This document shows positions 26,285 through 36,600 of a stretch of DNA of 64,000 nt, one piece after another. Each line of letters opens with the position of its first letter. The first letter of the stretch is position 1. A program made the position numbers and the translations under genes. Source of the stretch: an uncultured Psychrobacter sp. (GTDB lineage: Bacteria; Pseudomonadota; Gammaproteobacteria; Pseudomonadales; Moraxellaceae); assembly GCA_947495055.1 (NCBI GenBank), contig CANLXO010000001.1:1-64000 (forward strand). The letters run 5' to 3'. A model generated the notes under the pieces. It was not told the origin of the DNA. It was given only the letters and a program-made list of their open reading frames with translations, and did not search any database.

Positions 26285-27448
26285 TTATGCTGCTGAAGAC
26301 AAGTCATCAGGGTTAGACGCTTTTAAAAAGTTAAGTAAAGCTTTTTCGTCTTGGCTTTGGAAGTTTTTGCTACGACCTTGGCGCGCCTGCTTATACGACT
26401 CATAAAACTGCCCTGCCAAAAACTGCTCGATAACGCGCGGATGAATGTAGGATGCGCGGCAAACAGATGGCGTATTGCCCAGCTCATCAGCCACATCTTT
26501 TACCATCTGCGTGACTAAGTCTTGACGCACTTTACTATCAGGTGCACTTGCTAAAATCTCATCGCCCTCTTTACTTTGCAATTCATCATATAAAAAGCTT
26601 GCCGCCAGCACACTTGCCATCCACGTGCGAAAATCCTTAGCGCTATAACGCTTGTCGGTACAGCTGTCATCGCTATTGTTATTGTTATTGTCAGCGCATA
26701 AATGCTCACGCAAATAGTCATTGATATCGCCGCTATCAACCTCTTGTTTATCGCCATTTTCATCTAAATACTTAAATATCTGATACCCTGGCAACTCAGA
26801 GCAGGCTTGCACAATCTCTATCAAGCGCTCGTCTTGCAGCTCGATATGATGCTCTTTAGCGCTTTTACCGACAAAATCAAAAGCGAGTCCCTCATCCGTT
26901 TCGCTTAGATGTTTGCTACGCAGAGTACTTAAACCATAGCTTTTATTGAGCTTGGCATAACGACTATTGCCGACACGGATCAAAGTGGTCTCAAGCAGTT
27001 TGACTACAGCTGCGAGCACATTGGTACGTGATAAGGACTCGGCCTCCAGATCGACTTCAACTTGTGCTCGCAGAAGAGGTAGCGCCTCGCCAAACCCTAT
27101 CATCGCATCGAACTTAGCCTCATCGCGCACGTTGTTCCATGCTGGATGATACAAGTACTGTTTGCGCGCCTTGAGATCACGCCCTGTCGATTGCAGATGT
27201 CCTTTGTCATCTTGGCATATCCAGACCTCAGTCCACATCGGCGGGATAACCAGCTCTTCAAAACGTCGGCGCAAGGCTTTGTCTTTGACCGTCTTGCCCG
27301 TAGCATCTCGATAAGTAAAGCCGCGACCCCAACGTACTCGCGTAAATCCTGGCTCATCATCGCTGACATAACGCAGCTTAGCACGGCGAGCTAAGCGCTC
27401 ATAATCGTGACGCAGATCGTCTATGACTTGCTCAGTCGCTGTTGCCAT
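26285..27448 (-). CDS. DNA topoisomerase IB (poxvirus-like)
   Basis: This type IB enzyme relaxes supercoils through a 3'-phosphotyrosine. The 387 residues show the N-terminal domain (RWGRGFTYRDATGKTV), the GNSRYAKLNKSYGLSTLRSK segment with a catalytic Arg, KDFRTWMASVLAA and the active site SYIHPRV with His and Tyr. It is an accessory enzyme in bacteria, present in scattered lineages. A short Asn/Asp-rich insertion (DNNNNNSDDS) lies in a surface loop near residue 250. It is a single gene with AAGGG 9 bases before the ATG. Confidence 0.93.
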   Translation of the reverse strand: MATATEQVIDDLRHDYERLARRAKLRYVSDDEPGFTRVRWGRGFTYRDATGKTVKDKALRRRFEELVIPPMWTEVWICQDDKGHLQSTGRDLKARKQYLYHPAWNNVRDEAKFDAMIGFGEALPLLRAQVEVDLEAESLSRTNVLAAVVKLLETTLIRVGNSRYAKLNKSYGLSTLRSKHLSETDEGLAFDFVGKSAKEHHIELQDERLIEIVQACSELPGYQIFKYLDENGDKQEVDSGDINDYLREHLCADNNNNNSDDSCTDKRYSAKDFRTWMASVLAASFLYDELQSKEGDEILASAPDSKVRQDLVTQMVKDVADELGNTPSVCRASYIHPRVIEQFLAGQFYESYKQARQGRSKNFQSQDEKALLNFLKASNPDDLSSAA

Positions 27449-27561
27449 GTGCTATACCCTTAAAAGTAAAGTTTATGAGCTTAATCATAGGTAAATATCT
27501 AATACGGCGCTGTGTGTTTGACGCACACAAAGTGTAATACTGTGTAAAAAAAGTATTGCGC

Positions 27562-27592
27562 ACAAAAAACGCCAAGCGTTACACTTGGCGTT
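27562..27592 (-). terminator. Rho-independent terminator after ppnP
   Basis: On the minus strand AACGCCAAG / CTTGGCGTT with a 7-base loop is followed by TTTTTTG. It lies about 40 bases beyond the ppnP stop. Confidence 0.88.
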
Positions 27593-27630
27593 CTTATAGT
27601 AGTAGTGTTCTAGTCAGTGTCTAAAAATCA

Positions 27631-27915
27631 CTACTTACCGTAAGTACATAAGTAAGCTGTTTCTACATCAACTTTGACATTGAATTTTTGATTGGCCTCT
27701 ACTGTGAATGACTCGCCTGCACTAAAAGTTTGCCACTCATTGCTCTTAGGCAATTTGACTGTCAACGCGCCACTGACAACGGTCATGGTTTCAAACTCGC
27801 TAGTGCCAAACTCATACTCACCAATCTCCATAACGCCGACAGTAGCGGGAAGCGTAGCCGTTTGAAAGGCGATGGACGTGACTTTGTCATCAAAATAACT
27901 ATTAACGCTTGGCAT
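27631..27915 (-). CDS. ppnP: Pyrimidine/purine nucleoside phosphorylase PpnP
   Basis: This small cupin-fold enzyme (94 residues; family DUF1255/YaiE) phosphorolyses diverse nucleosides to bases and ribose-1-phosphate. The sequence covers the whole family length, with [20 protein letters not shown] and the later [14 protein letters not shown] core. AAGGA lies 6 bases before the ATG and a terminator follows. It lies 43 bases after the prfB stop on the same strand, so it could share the prfB transcript. Confidence 0.93.
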   Translation of the reverse strand: MPSVNSYFDDKVTSIAFQTATLPATVGVMEIGEYEFGTSEFETMTVVSGALTVKLPKSNEWQTFSAGESFTVEANQKFNVKVDVETAYLCTYGK

Positions 27916-27958
27916 AATTTTCCTTAAATTTAGATTTATTTAAATATCGAAAGTGTTT

Positions 27959-29054
27959 TTACAATCCTGCCTTAAGACTGGCTTCGATAAATTGATCGAG
28001 ATCGCCGTCGAGTACCGCACCCGTATTAAAGGTCTCAACGCCCGTACGCAAATCTTTGATACGCGAGTCATCGAGTACGTAGGAGCGAATTTGACTCCCC
28101 CAACCGACATCAGACTTATTATCCTCGACCGCTTGCTGCGACGCCATACGTTTTTGCATCTCAAGCTCATAGAGCTTGGCGCGTAGCATTTTCATCGCGG
28201 TCGCTTTATTGCCGTGCTGACTACGCTCATTTTGACACGTCACCACCACGCCACTTGGTTCGTGAGTGATACGTACCGCAGAATCCGTGGTGTTGACGTG
28301 CTGACCACCTGCGCCCGATGAGCGGTAGGTGTCAATGCGCAAGTCCGCTGGATTGATATCGATCTCGATATCATCGTCAATCTCAGGCGACACAAAGACG
28401 GCGGCAAACGAGGTATGACGACCGTTATTACTGTCAAACGGTGACTTGCGTACCAAGCGATGCACGCCAATCTCAGTGCGTAGCCATCCAAAGGCATAAT
28501 CGCCTTTAATCTCGATAGTCGCCGACTTAATACCCGCAACGCTGCCGGAGGACACCTCGATGACGTCCACCTTAAAGCCATGAGCTTCTGCCCAGCGCGT
28601 ATACATACGCAGTAGCATCTCTGCCCAATCTTGTGCTTCAGTACCGCCGCTGCCTGATTGGATATCTAAATAGCAATTATTGGGATCCATTTCACCACTA
28701 AACATACGGCGAAATTCCAAATCAGCGACACGTTTTTCAGCTTGATCAAGCTCGCTTTGTACATCTTTAAGTAGAGATTCATCCTCAGCTTCTACCGCCA
28801 GCTCAAGCATTGCCGCCGCATCCTCTAGCGTAGTCTCAAGCGATACTACCACCTCAATAACGCCATCGAGCTGGCTTTTTTCTTTGCTGATTTTGGTGGC
28901 GCGCTCAGTGTCATTCCATAGATCAGGACTCTCCATTTCTAAATTGACTTCCTCGAGGCGCTCTTGCTTACCATCAAAGTCAAAGATACCTCCGAAGATC
29001 CTGTCCGCGTATCGATAAGTCTTTGATTTGTTCTTGGTAGGGATTGATTTCCAT
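27959..29054 (-). CDS. prfB: Peptide chain release factor 2, made by programmed +1 frameshift
   Basis: RF2 ends translation at UGA and UAA. The coding region starts with ATG at 29054 (AGGA 7 bases upstream), runs 24 codons to an in-frame TGA at 28982-28980, and continues in the +1 frame ([11 protein letters not shown] and onward) to the stop at 27959. The joined protein is 364 residues, with the stop-recognition tripeptide SPF at 204-206 and the GGQ hydrolysis motif at 249-251, almost the E. coli numbering. A gene call starting at 28936 would lose the first 39 residues. Frameshifting lets RF2 control its own synthesis. Confidence 0.97.
28980..28993 (-). promoter_or_regulatory. prfB frameshift site
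   Basis: On the minus strand the site reads GGAGG-TAT-CTT-TGA-C. The internal Shine-Dalgarno element GGAGG (28989-28993) lies 3 bases before the slippery CTT, followed by the TGA stop and C. This matches the classic prfB recoding signal. The ribosome skips one T at 28982. Confidence 0.96.
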
Positions 29055-29153
29055 TGATTTTCCTATTGTTTAATAATTATTTATGTGTTTTAAAATGGTT
29101 CACGAAAATTCTATTTAAAGAATTTCCCTTGCAAAGCTAAAATTACAGTGTAA

Positions 29154-29199
29154 TTTTTTGACGCTTCTCAGGGTTAAAAACCCAGCCTACGTCAAAAAT
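29154..29199. other. Intergenic hairpin between prfB and the HAD gene
   Basis: The arms TTTTTGACG / CGTCAAAAA enclose an inner GGGTT-AAA-AACCC hairpin. No clean T run follows on either strand, so it is not a standard terminator; it may still end transcription of the HAD gene or mark an intergenic repeat. Confidence 0.4.
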
Positions 29200-29262
29200 A
29201 ATTTTTATTAAAATTGATGTTGTCGACTACTCATTACAATGACATCACTGAGTAATTATAAG

Positions 29263-29961
29263 CTAAATCGACCAATCCTCAACCGCCCAGCGATGTGCTA
29301 ACGCGTGCGCATGCAAAGCCTTGTCAGGCGACACGCAAACTGCCACATCCGCCCATTCAAGTAGCGGGATATCGTTTTTGGAGTCTGAATAAGCATACGT
29401 TTTCTCAAATTTAATGCCGTTCAACTGTTTTTTATCGATCCATTTATCCAAGTGATAAATTTTACCTTCTTTAAAATTGGGCTTGTCACTAAGCTTACCG
29501 GTATAACGCTCATCGACGATCTCAAGAGGCGTTGATAATACATTGGCGTCCTCTATCCCAAAACGCTTAGCGATGGCAGAGACCACAAAGTCATTGGTCG
29601 CTGAGATAATCACCACGTCATGACCTTGCTCAATATGATGACACAATACCTCCATCGCTTTTGGTCTGATATGCGGCTCAATCTCTGACTTGATATAGTC
29701 TTCGCGCAGCTCACAAAGTCTGTCCATCGGCAGAGTGCTCAAAAACTGTGCGACAAATTCGTTATACTCAGTGGCATCAAGCGTGCCTTCAATATAATCG
29801 TTATAGAATTTTTGATTAGCAGTGCGATATTCGGCTTCGTCTACAAGGTTGTGTTTGACGATATATTCGCCCCATAAATAATCACTGTCGACATCAAGTA
29901 AGGTATGGTCAAGATCGAACAGTGCTAACGTACGTAAATCGTTTGCAGATGATGTGCTCAT
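29263..29961 (-). CDS. HAD superfamily subfamily IB phosphatase
   Basis: This is a 232-residue phosphohydrolase. The nucleophile motif is FDLDHTLLD near residue 16, motif II is ISATNDFVV, and the acidic motif IV is YSDSKNDIPLLE. The SerB-like (IB) branch includes phosphoserine phosphatase and phosphatases for lipid or sugar phosphates. Lacking the SerB N-terminal domain, it is probably not the serine pathway enzyme, but the substrate is unknown. It ends in a short conserved tail RWAVEDWSI. No strong ribosome binding site is visible before the ATG. Confidence 0.87.
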   Translation of the reverse strand: MSTSSANDLRTLALFDLDHTLLDVDSDYLWGEYIVKHNLVDEAEYRTANQKFYNDYIEGTLDATEYNEFVAQFLSTLPMDRLCELREDYIKSEIEPHIRPKAMEVLCHHIEQGHDVVIISATNDFVVSAIAKRFGIEDANVLSTPLEIVDERYTGKLSDKPNFKEGKIYHLDKWIDKKQLNGIKFEKTYAYSDSKNDIPLLEWADVAVCVSPDKALHAHALAHRWAVEDWSI

Positions 29962-30099
29962 ATTGAAATCTCAGAAATAACAAAATTGGTAAATAATACA
30001 CGCAAAAGTTGAGTAAATAGACGACTAAGTACGTAAAATCATGCTAGCTTACCACCATGTCTGTACAACTATAAAGTACAACCACTCAATACAAGCCAA

Positions 30100-30570
30100 A
30101 TGACAAAAAACGTTATGAAACCTATTAAGCAAAAGCCAAAACCGAGTGTGTTTGCCAAGCCTCGGCGTCCTGCACGTTCAATCAAAGAGATTAGGCGTCG
30201 CCGAATGGGCGAGGAGTATCAATCCTTTAGCGAGCGCCTCGTATATGCGCTATTAAATGGCGCGCTTTATGGATTTGGCGGTTTAGTTATCGACTTAGCT
30301 CTCGTTGTTATTCGCTCAGTGCTAGGCATAGGTAGCGGTGATATATTTTGGTTATTTACGCCTGCGCTGTGTTTGCTGGGTATCATTGTCGGTTTTGTCG
30401 TTGGTAAAAGCTCAGGCGCTGATAGCGTTAGCGCCTTAAATCTAAGTGATAGCGCTCATAGCAAGCCTTATAGTAATGATTACTCAGTACGCCACGATGT
30501 CTTTCGCGGTATGGTCTTTGGCATTGTTATCTTTGCTATTATTTGGCTGGTTATGATGCTAGTGGTATAG
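30100..30570 (+). CDS. Membrane protein of unknown function
   Basis: The 156 residues begin with a basic tail rich in Lys, Pro and Arg (PRRPARSIKEIRRRRM) followed by about three hydrophobic segments (near 50-70, 80-100 and 135-156). I recognise no family. An alternative ATG lies 6 codons inside. It is transcribed divergently from the HAD phosphatase and convergently with the downstream gamma-carbonic anhydrase-like gene. Confidence 0.65.
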   Translation: MTKNVMKPIKQKPKPSVFAKPRRPARSIKEIRRRRMGEEYQSFSERLVYALLNGALYGFGGLVIDLALVVIRSVLGIGSGDIFWLFTPALCLLGIIVGFVVGKSSGADSVSALNLSDSAHSKPYSNDYSVRHDVFRGMVFGIVIFAIIWLVMMLVV

Positions 30571-30621
30571 AGCCATTTGTATATATAATTTTGCAAAAAA
30601 AGCCTCTAGTCTGACAGAGCT

Positions 30622-31158
30622 TTACTCTGGCTGCTCAATCTCAACCAGACCGGTCTTAAACTTTTGACAGCGATCTGCATAATGCATGGCAGAGAGCTTT
30701 AGCATAGCGGCTTGCTCATCGCTCAAGGTTTTGACTACTTTGGCAGGTGCGCCCATCACAAGAGAATTATCTGGAATCACTTTGCCCTCTGTCACCAATG
30801 CCTTGGCACCGATGATACAGTTTTTGCCGATTTTGGCATTGTTTAATATCACCGCACCGATACCGATCAAGCTATTATCATCAATCTCACAGCCATGCAA
30901 CATAGCCAAATGTCCGATGGTCACGTGATTGCCGATTTTGACCTCGATGCCTGCGTCAGTATGAATCACGCTATTTTCTTGTACATTACTATAGTCGCCA
31001 ATATGAATGCGCTCATTATCGCCGCGAATAACCGCGCCAAACCAGACGCTAGCTTGATGACCTAAATATACATCGCCTATAACGCGCGCCGTATCAGCGA
31101 CCAAGCCATTAAAAGGGCTAGCAAATTCTGGCGTCTTGTCTAAATATTGATAAATCAT
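30622..31158 (-). CDS. Gamma-carbonic anhydrase-like hexapeptide protein
   Basis: This is a left-handed beta-helix protein of 178 residues from the YrdA/CaiE family. Hexapeptide repeats run from about residue 12 to 140. The zinc ligands of the gamma-carbonic anhydrase fold are visible as His in VIHTD and two His in GHLAMLHGC. Whether it hydrates CO2 is unproven; many family members show weak or no activity. AAGGA lies 6 bases before the ATG. It is a single gene. Confidence 0.88.
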   Translation of the reverse strand: MIYQYLDKTPEFASPFNGLVADTARVIGDVYLGHQASVWFGAVIRGDNERIHIGDYSNVQENSVIHTDAGIEVKIGNHVTIGHLAMLHGCEIDDNSLIGIGAVILNNAKIGKNCIIGAKALVTEGKVIPDNSLVMGAPAKVVKTLSDEQAAMLKLSAMHYADRCQKFKTGLVEIEQPE

Positions 31159-31239
31159 AACGTATCCTTGTTAATTATAAAAAGCATCGTAGTACTTAAT
31201 AAGTAAAATCTTGAAAATTAGCTATAGTCAGTTCAATAT

Positions 31240-31353
31240 AAAAACGATACAGCGAGATTGAAATGGTTTTTTTTGCAGCCTCTGTCGGCGTAGGCACAGC
31301 ACGCAAGAAAAAATTATTTCAATTTCGCGCTACAACACGACGTATCTGTTTTA
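31240..31353 (-). mobile_element. MITE-like dispersed palindromic element, copy B
   Basis: About 113 bases with the ends inverted relative to each other (AAAACGATACAGCGAGATTG at one end, AATTTCGCGCT and CGTATCTGTTTTA at the other). The same ends, in opposite orientation, occur at 49177-49282. Conserved stretches include ACGTCGTGTTGTAGCGC and ATTTCAA. The middle parts differ. It has no coding capacity. It lies between the carbonic anhydrase-like and PAP2 genes. Confidence 0.65.
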
Positions 31354-31384
31354 TTTGGTATCGACTATATCAAAAACGGACGAT

Positions 31385-31405
31385 TGAAATTTGATAAAAA
31401 TTTCA
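31385..31405. other. Perfect inverted repeat TGAAATTT-N5-AAATTTCA
   Basis: Eight-base arms flank five bases, about 110 bases before the PAP2 gene. No T run follows in a fitting place. It could be an operator or a remnant of the neighbouring repeat element. Confidence 0.35.
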
Positions 31406-31516
31406 TAGGTTATAAGAGTTAATTACCCTAAAATGGGGGCGCCCTAAACACTCATTAGTGATGCGAATAATACCACTTTGACAGTCATAAACAAAAGCAT
31501 CTTTGGAAACCTTGCT

Positions 31517-32068
31517 ATGAATAGCCACATGCCCCTGTCTTTATTACTAGTAGCTAGCAGCTCACTAATAATGAATGTCAGTTACGCGGACAGTAACTCA
31601 AACTTAGAAAAAGCAGGTAGCGTCGTTGCGGTAGCTATTCCAGCAATCGCCTATGGTAGCACCTATTATTTTGATGACAAAAAAGGTCGCGGACAGTTTT
31701 ATCGATCTTTTGGCACCACTGTGGCGACGACTTATGCGCTAAAAGCCGTCGTTGATAAAGAGCGCCCTAATGGTGAGGGCGATAACTCTTTTCCTTCAAG
31801 TCATGCTTCAGTCGCCTTTCAAGGGGCCAGTTTCCTCCATAAACGTTACGGATTTGAGTATAGTATTCCCGCCTACATTGGCGCAGGGTTTGTCGGCTAC
31901 AGTAGAATAGAGTCCGATGAGCATGACGCAGGCGACGTCTTTGCAGGTGCCTTATTAGGCATTGCTAGTAGTATGTATCTCACCAAAAGCTATGATGATA
32001 AGTTGCATATTGCCACCAGCCTTGCGCCTGATTACTACGGTTTGAGTCTGCATTATCAGTTTGAATAA
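31517..32068 (+). CDS. PAP2-family phosphatase, exported
   Basis: This is a lipid-phosphatase-like protein of the PAP2 superfamily. The three phosphatase motifs appear as KERPNGEGD (motif 1), PSSHASV (motif 2, catalytic His) and SRIESDEHDAGDV (motif 3, with the second catalytic His). The N-terminus is a signal peptide ending near NVSYA. The ATG at 31517 is preferred over a TTG start 39 bases upstream because GGAA lies 7 bases before it and it begins directly with the signal. It has fewer membrane segments than typical PgpB or BacA-type enzymes, so it is probably periplasmic or outer-membrane associated. The substrate is unknown. Confidence 0.85.
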   Translation: MNSHMPLSLLLVASSSLIMNVSYADSNSNLEKAGSVVAVAIPAIAYGSTYYFDDKKGRGQFYRSFGTTVATTYALKAVVDKERPNGEGDNSFPSSHASVAFQGASFLHKRYGFEYSIPAYIGAGFVGYSRIESDEHDAGDVFAGALLGIASSMYLTKSYDDKLHIATSLAPDYYGLSLHYQFE

Positions 32069-32128
32069 GAGCTATGCTCATAGCATTTATTCACACGTAC
32101 AATGCTAGCTCTAATCATAAAACTCTAG

Positions 32129-32234
32129 TATAATGCGCAAAATCTATGCCTAAGCGAGTGGACATGATGCGAGTTACCTCTTCACTAATCTGTGAGTGTT
32201 GTAAATTCCATCTATGATGTCTTCTCGCTTTTTT
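32129..32234 (+). promoter_or_regulatory. carA leader with -10 box and possible attenuator
   Basis: A consensus -10 hexamer TATAAT lies at 32129-32134, without a good -35, leaving a leader of about 230 bases before carA. In the leader AAGCGAG (32152-32158) can pair with CTCGCTT (32224-32230), which runs into six T (32229-32234), the form of an intrinsic terminator with a long loop. A second GCGAG (32169-32173) offers an alternative partner, as would be expected for an attenuator. The rest of the leader (32235-32370) shows nothing more. Confidence 0.4.
32146..32217 (+). CDS. Possible 23-codon carA leader peptide
   Basis: A short open frame encodes MPKRVDMMRVTSSLICECC followed by KFHL. Internal ATGs at 32164 and 32167 have a purine-rich GAGTGGA before them and may be the real start. 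It overlaps the first arm of the possible attenuator and ends 7 bases before the second arm. Its Cys, Arg and Met codons could couple translation to transcription. This is a candidate only; it may be chance. Confidence 0.3.
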   Translation: MPKRVDMMRVTSSLICECCKFHL

Positions 32235-32370
32235 GTGGGAAATTTTTGCTCGCAGCCCCTTTATCAAGTAATCATTAACTAATTTAAATGATGCTGCTAA
32301 AGGTCTACGCAAGCAGCCCTTTACATAAACAAAACTCGATGGCACTTATCACTAATAGCGGAGGCAATCC

Positions 32371-33627
32371 TTGAAATCATTGACCCAGACACAAGCAATT
32401 TTGGCACTAGCAGACGGTACAGTATTTCGCGGTATCAGTATAGGCAGCCAAGGTCACCGCGTCGGTGAAGTCGTCTTTAATACAGCGATGACAGGCTATC
32501 AAGAGATCCTCACAGACCCAAGCTACGCGCGTCAATTGGTCACCCTCACCTACCCGCATATCGGCAATACAGGTACCAACGATGAGGACAGTGAAGCGGG
32601 CAATATCGACTTTAAACAGCAGGTATGGGCTGAGGGTCTCATTATTCGTGATGCGACAATGGTCACCTCAAACTTTCGTAACACCGAATCACTAAGCGAC
32701 TACCTCAAGCGTCACGATACCGTGGCTATCGCTGAGATTGACACCCGTCAATTGACTCGTCTTTTGCGTGAGCAAGGTGCTCAAAACGGCTGCATCATGA
32801 CCGCCTCAAATGGCGAGACCATCAGTGACGATGATGTACAGCAGGCCATCCAACTGGCAAAAGACTTCGCAGGTCTCAAGGGTATGGATCTGGCAAAAGA
32901 AGCGACTCATCCAGATGGCTTTGAGTGGACGACGGGTACGTGGGAATTATCCGACACCCTACTCAACCGCGATGCACCTGGTAGCCATGATAGCGGTACG
33001 GGCGGGTTCTATAAGCAGCTTGGTACCCATATCGAGCACAAATACAATGTCGTCGCCTATGACTTTGGCACCAAGACTAATATCCTACGTATGCTGGTCG
33101 ATATCGGAGCACGCGTGACCGTCGTTCCTGCGCAGACGCCAATTAAAGACGTACTGGCGATGAATCCAGACGGCATCTTCTTATCGAATGGCCCAGGCGA
33201 TCCTGCTGCTTGTGATTACGCAATCGACAGCGTGCGTCATATCATTGAAGAGACAGATATTCCCACCTTTGGTATTTGCTTAGGCCATCAGCTCGTTGGG
33301 CTTGCCAGCGGCGCGGATACGATGAAGATGAAGTTCGGTCATCATGGTGCCAATCATCCGGTACAAGATTTGGACACCGGTTTGGTGATGATTACTAGTC
33401 AAAACCATGGCTTTGCGGTTGATGAAACCAGCTTACCCGATAACGTCAAAGTCACCCATCGCTCATTATTTGATGGTACTAACCAAGGTATTGAGCTGAC
33501 CAATAAACCCGTCTTTAGCTTCCAAGGTCATCCAGAAGCGAGTCCTGGCCCGCATGACGCTGCTGAATTATTTGCTAAGTTTGCACAGATGATGGATAAG
33601 AATAAAAAAGTTAAGACAACGATTTGA
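32371..33627 (+). CDS. carA: Carbamoyl-phosphate synthase small subunit
   Basis: CarA is the glutamine amidotransferase subunit that feeds ammonia to CarB for carbamoyl phosphate, the precursor of arginine and pyrimidines. The 418 residues include the N-terminal interaction domain and a class I amidotransferase domain with the nucleophile C303 (FGICLGHQL) and the [10 protein letters not shown] segment. The start is TTG at 32371, supported by a strong GGAGG element at 32360-32364; the frame opens with [19 protein letters not shown], the expected family beginning. carB follows 47 bases later, and greA after that, the order also known from Pseudomonas. Confidence 0.97.
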   Translation: MKSLTQTQAILALADGTVFRGISIGSQGHRVGEVVFNTAMTGYQEILTDPSYARQLVTLTYPHIGNTGTNDEDSEAGNIDFKQQVWAEGLIIRDATMVTSNFRNTESLSDYLKRHDTVAIAEIDTRQLTRLLREQGAQNGCIMTASNGETISDDDVQQAIQLAKDFAGLKGMDLAKEATHPDGFEWTTGTWELSDTLLNRDAPGSHDSGTGGFYKQLGTHIEHKYNVVAYDFGTKTNILRMLVDIGARVTVVPAQTPIKDVLAMNPDGIFLSNGPGDPAACDYAIDSVRHIIEETDIPTFGICLGHQLVGLASGADTMKMKFGHHGANHPVQDLDTGLVMITSQNHGFAVDETSLPDNVKVTHRSLFDGTNQGIELTNKPVFSFQGHPEASPGPHDAAELFAKFAQMMDKNKKVKTTI

Positions 33628-33674
33628 GTAAAATTGCCAACCTTGCCAAACCTATTATTGAAGGACACATCTAA

Positions 33675-36600
33675 ATGCCAAAACGTACCGACATAAAAAG
33701 CATTCTTATCATTGGCGCAGGCCCCATCGTCATCGGCCAAGCGTGCGAGTTTGACTATTCAGGCGCGCAGGCGTGTAAAGCTCTTCGTGAAGAAGGCTAC
33801 CGAGTTATTTTGGTCAACTCAAACCCAGCCACCATCATGACTGATCCCGATATGGCGGATGCCACTTATATCGAGCCGATTACTTGGCAAACGGTTGAGC
33901 AAATCATCGATGTCGAGCGCCCCGATGCCATCTTGCCGACGATGGGCGGACAGACCGCACTCAACTGTGCGCTAGATTTGGACAAGCATGGCGTACTCAA
34001 AAAATACAACTGTGAGCTGATTGGTGCGACCAAAGACGCCATCGAGATGGCAGAGGATCGTGAGCTTTTTGACCAAGCGATGAAACGTATCGGTCTGGAA
34101 TGTCCGCGCGCTGAGACTGCCAATACCATGGAAGAAGCCTTTGCCACCCAAGAAAAAATGGGCTATCCGTGTATCATACGCCCCTCGTTTACTATGGGCG
34201 GCTCAGGTGGTGGTATCGCATATAACCGCGATGAATTTATCGAGATTTGCGAGCGCGGTTTTGATTTATCGCCAACTCATCAGCTCTTGATCGATGAGTC
34301 CTTGATTGGCTGGAAAGAGTACGAAACTGAAGTCGTTCGTGACAAAAATGACAACTGTATCATCGTCTGTACCATTGAGAACTTTGATCCGATGGGCGTG
34401 CACACCGGCGACTCTATCACTGTCGCCCCAGCGCAGACTTTGACAGATAAAGAATATCAAATCATGCGTAACGCCTCCCTTGCGGTACTGCGTGAGATCG
34501 GCGTTGAGACGGGCGGCTCAAACGTACAGTTCGGTATCAATCCTAAGACAGGCCGTATGGTCGTCATTGAGATGAACCCGCGCGTGTCGCGTTCATCAGC
34601 GCTCGCCTCAAAGGCAACAGGCTTTCCGATTGCGCGTATCGCCGCCAAATTAGCCGTCGGTTATACCTTGGATGAGCTGCAAAACGATATCACTGGCGGC
34701 GCAACGCCAGCGAGCTTTGAGCCAACGCTGGATTATGTCGTCACCAAGATTCCACGCTTTAACTTTGAAAAATTCCCGCAAGCAGATAATATCTTATCGA
34801 CACAGATGAAGTCGGTCGGTGAAGTGATGGCGATTGGCCGTAACTTTCAAGAATCTATGCAAAAAGCACTGCGCGGCTTAGAGACGGGTGCAGATGGTTT
34901 TGATGAGCAAATTGACTTAGCTAAAGTTAGCACCAGCAAAGCTCGTAGCGAGATTACCAATCGCCTGACTATTCCAACGCCTGAGCGCATCTTTTATATT
35001 GGCGACGCCTTTCGTATCGGCATGAGCGTTGATGAAGTGTTTAAGCTGACCAATATTGACCCGTGGTTCCTCGTGCAGATTGAAGATATCATCGAGACTG
35101 AAACTCGAGTACGCGCGCTAGGCTTTGGCGGCTTAAATGAGACCAACCTTCGTCAGTTTAAGCGTAAAGGCTTGTCGGATTTACGTTTGGCGAAATTACT
35201 TGGCGTCTCACAAAAACAGCTGCGCAAAAAGCGTTGGGATTTAAACATCTATCCTGTTTATAAGCGCGTAGATACGGCAGCAGCAGAGTTTGCGACGAGC
35301 ACCGCTTATATGTACTCAAGCTACGATAGCGAATGTGAGGCCAATCCGACTGACAAGAAAAAAATCATGGTTATCGGCGGCGGTCCCAATCGTATCGGTC
35401 AAGGCATTGAGTTTGATTATTGCTGCGTACACGCCGCTCTTGCCATGCGTGAAGATGGCTATGAAACCATCATGGTTAACTGTAACCCTGAGACGGTTTC
35501 GACCGATTATGATACCTCAGATCGCCTCTACTTTGATCCGATTACGTTAGAAGACGTGCTTGAGATCGTCCGTATAGAGCAACCTGATGGCGTCATCGTT
35601 CAGTTCGGTGGTCAAACCCCGTTGAAACTTGCCCGCGCTTTGGAATCAGCAGGCGTCAACATCATCGGTACAAGTCCGGATGCTATTGATCGCGCAGAAG
35701 ATCGTGAACGCTTCCAGCACATGATTCATCAGTTAAACCTCATTCAGCCCTCAAACGCGCTTGCGACGAGCTTAGAGGACGGTTTAGTAAAAGCCAAAGA
35801 CGTCGGCTATCCATTAGTCGTACGCCCCTCATACGTACTCGGCGGCCGCGCGATGGAGATTGTCTATAACGAAGATGAACTTAGACATTACCTGCGCACC
35901 GCCGTTCAAGCCTCTAATGAAGCGCCGGTACTGCTAGATCGCTTCTTAGACGACGCTATTGAAGTTGATGTCGATTGTGTCAGTGATGGCACTGATGTGG
36001 TCATCGGCGGCATCATGCAGCATATTGAACAAGCAGGCGTGCACTCTGGCGACTCAGCCTGTTCATTGCCACCTTACTCACTATCAGATGAGCTATGTGA
36101 TGTCATGCGCGAGCAGACTATCGCTATGGCAAAAGAGCTTGGTGTGGTTGGCTTGATGAACGTTCAGTTCGCGGTCAAAGGCGAGACCGTTTATATCTTA
36201 GAGGTTAATCCTCGCGCGGCGCGTACGGTACCCTTTGTCTCTAAATGTATCGGTACCTCCCTTGCACAGGTTGCCGCGCGCTGTATGGCAGGCACGTCGC
36301 TCAAAGATCAAGGCTTTATGACGGAGATTGTACCGTCGTTTTTTGCGGTCAAAGAGTCCGTATTCCCCTTCGCCAAGTTCCCAGGTGTTGATCCAATCTT
36401 GAGCCCTGAGATGAAATCAACGGGTGAGGTCATGGGCGTTGGTAAAACCTTTGGCGAGGCCTTTTATAAAGCGGTTATTGGTAGTAATGAGCGCCTGCCT
36501 GGTTTGCCCACTGACGGCGAGAGCAAAACGGTCTTTATCTCGGTACGTGATAGCGATAAAGCGCAGATTGCCCCTATCGCCCGCCAGCTGGTTGATTATG

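Noticed and set aside
32115..32345. Minus-strand open frame in the carA leader
   Set aside because: It spans the likely promoter and leader, has a basic low-quality protein sequence and no ribosome binding site.
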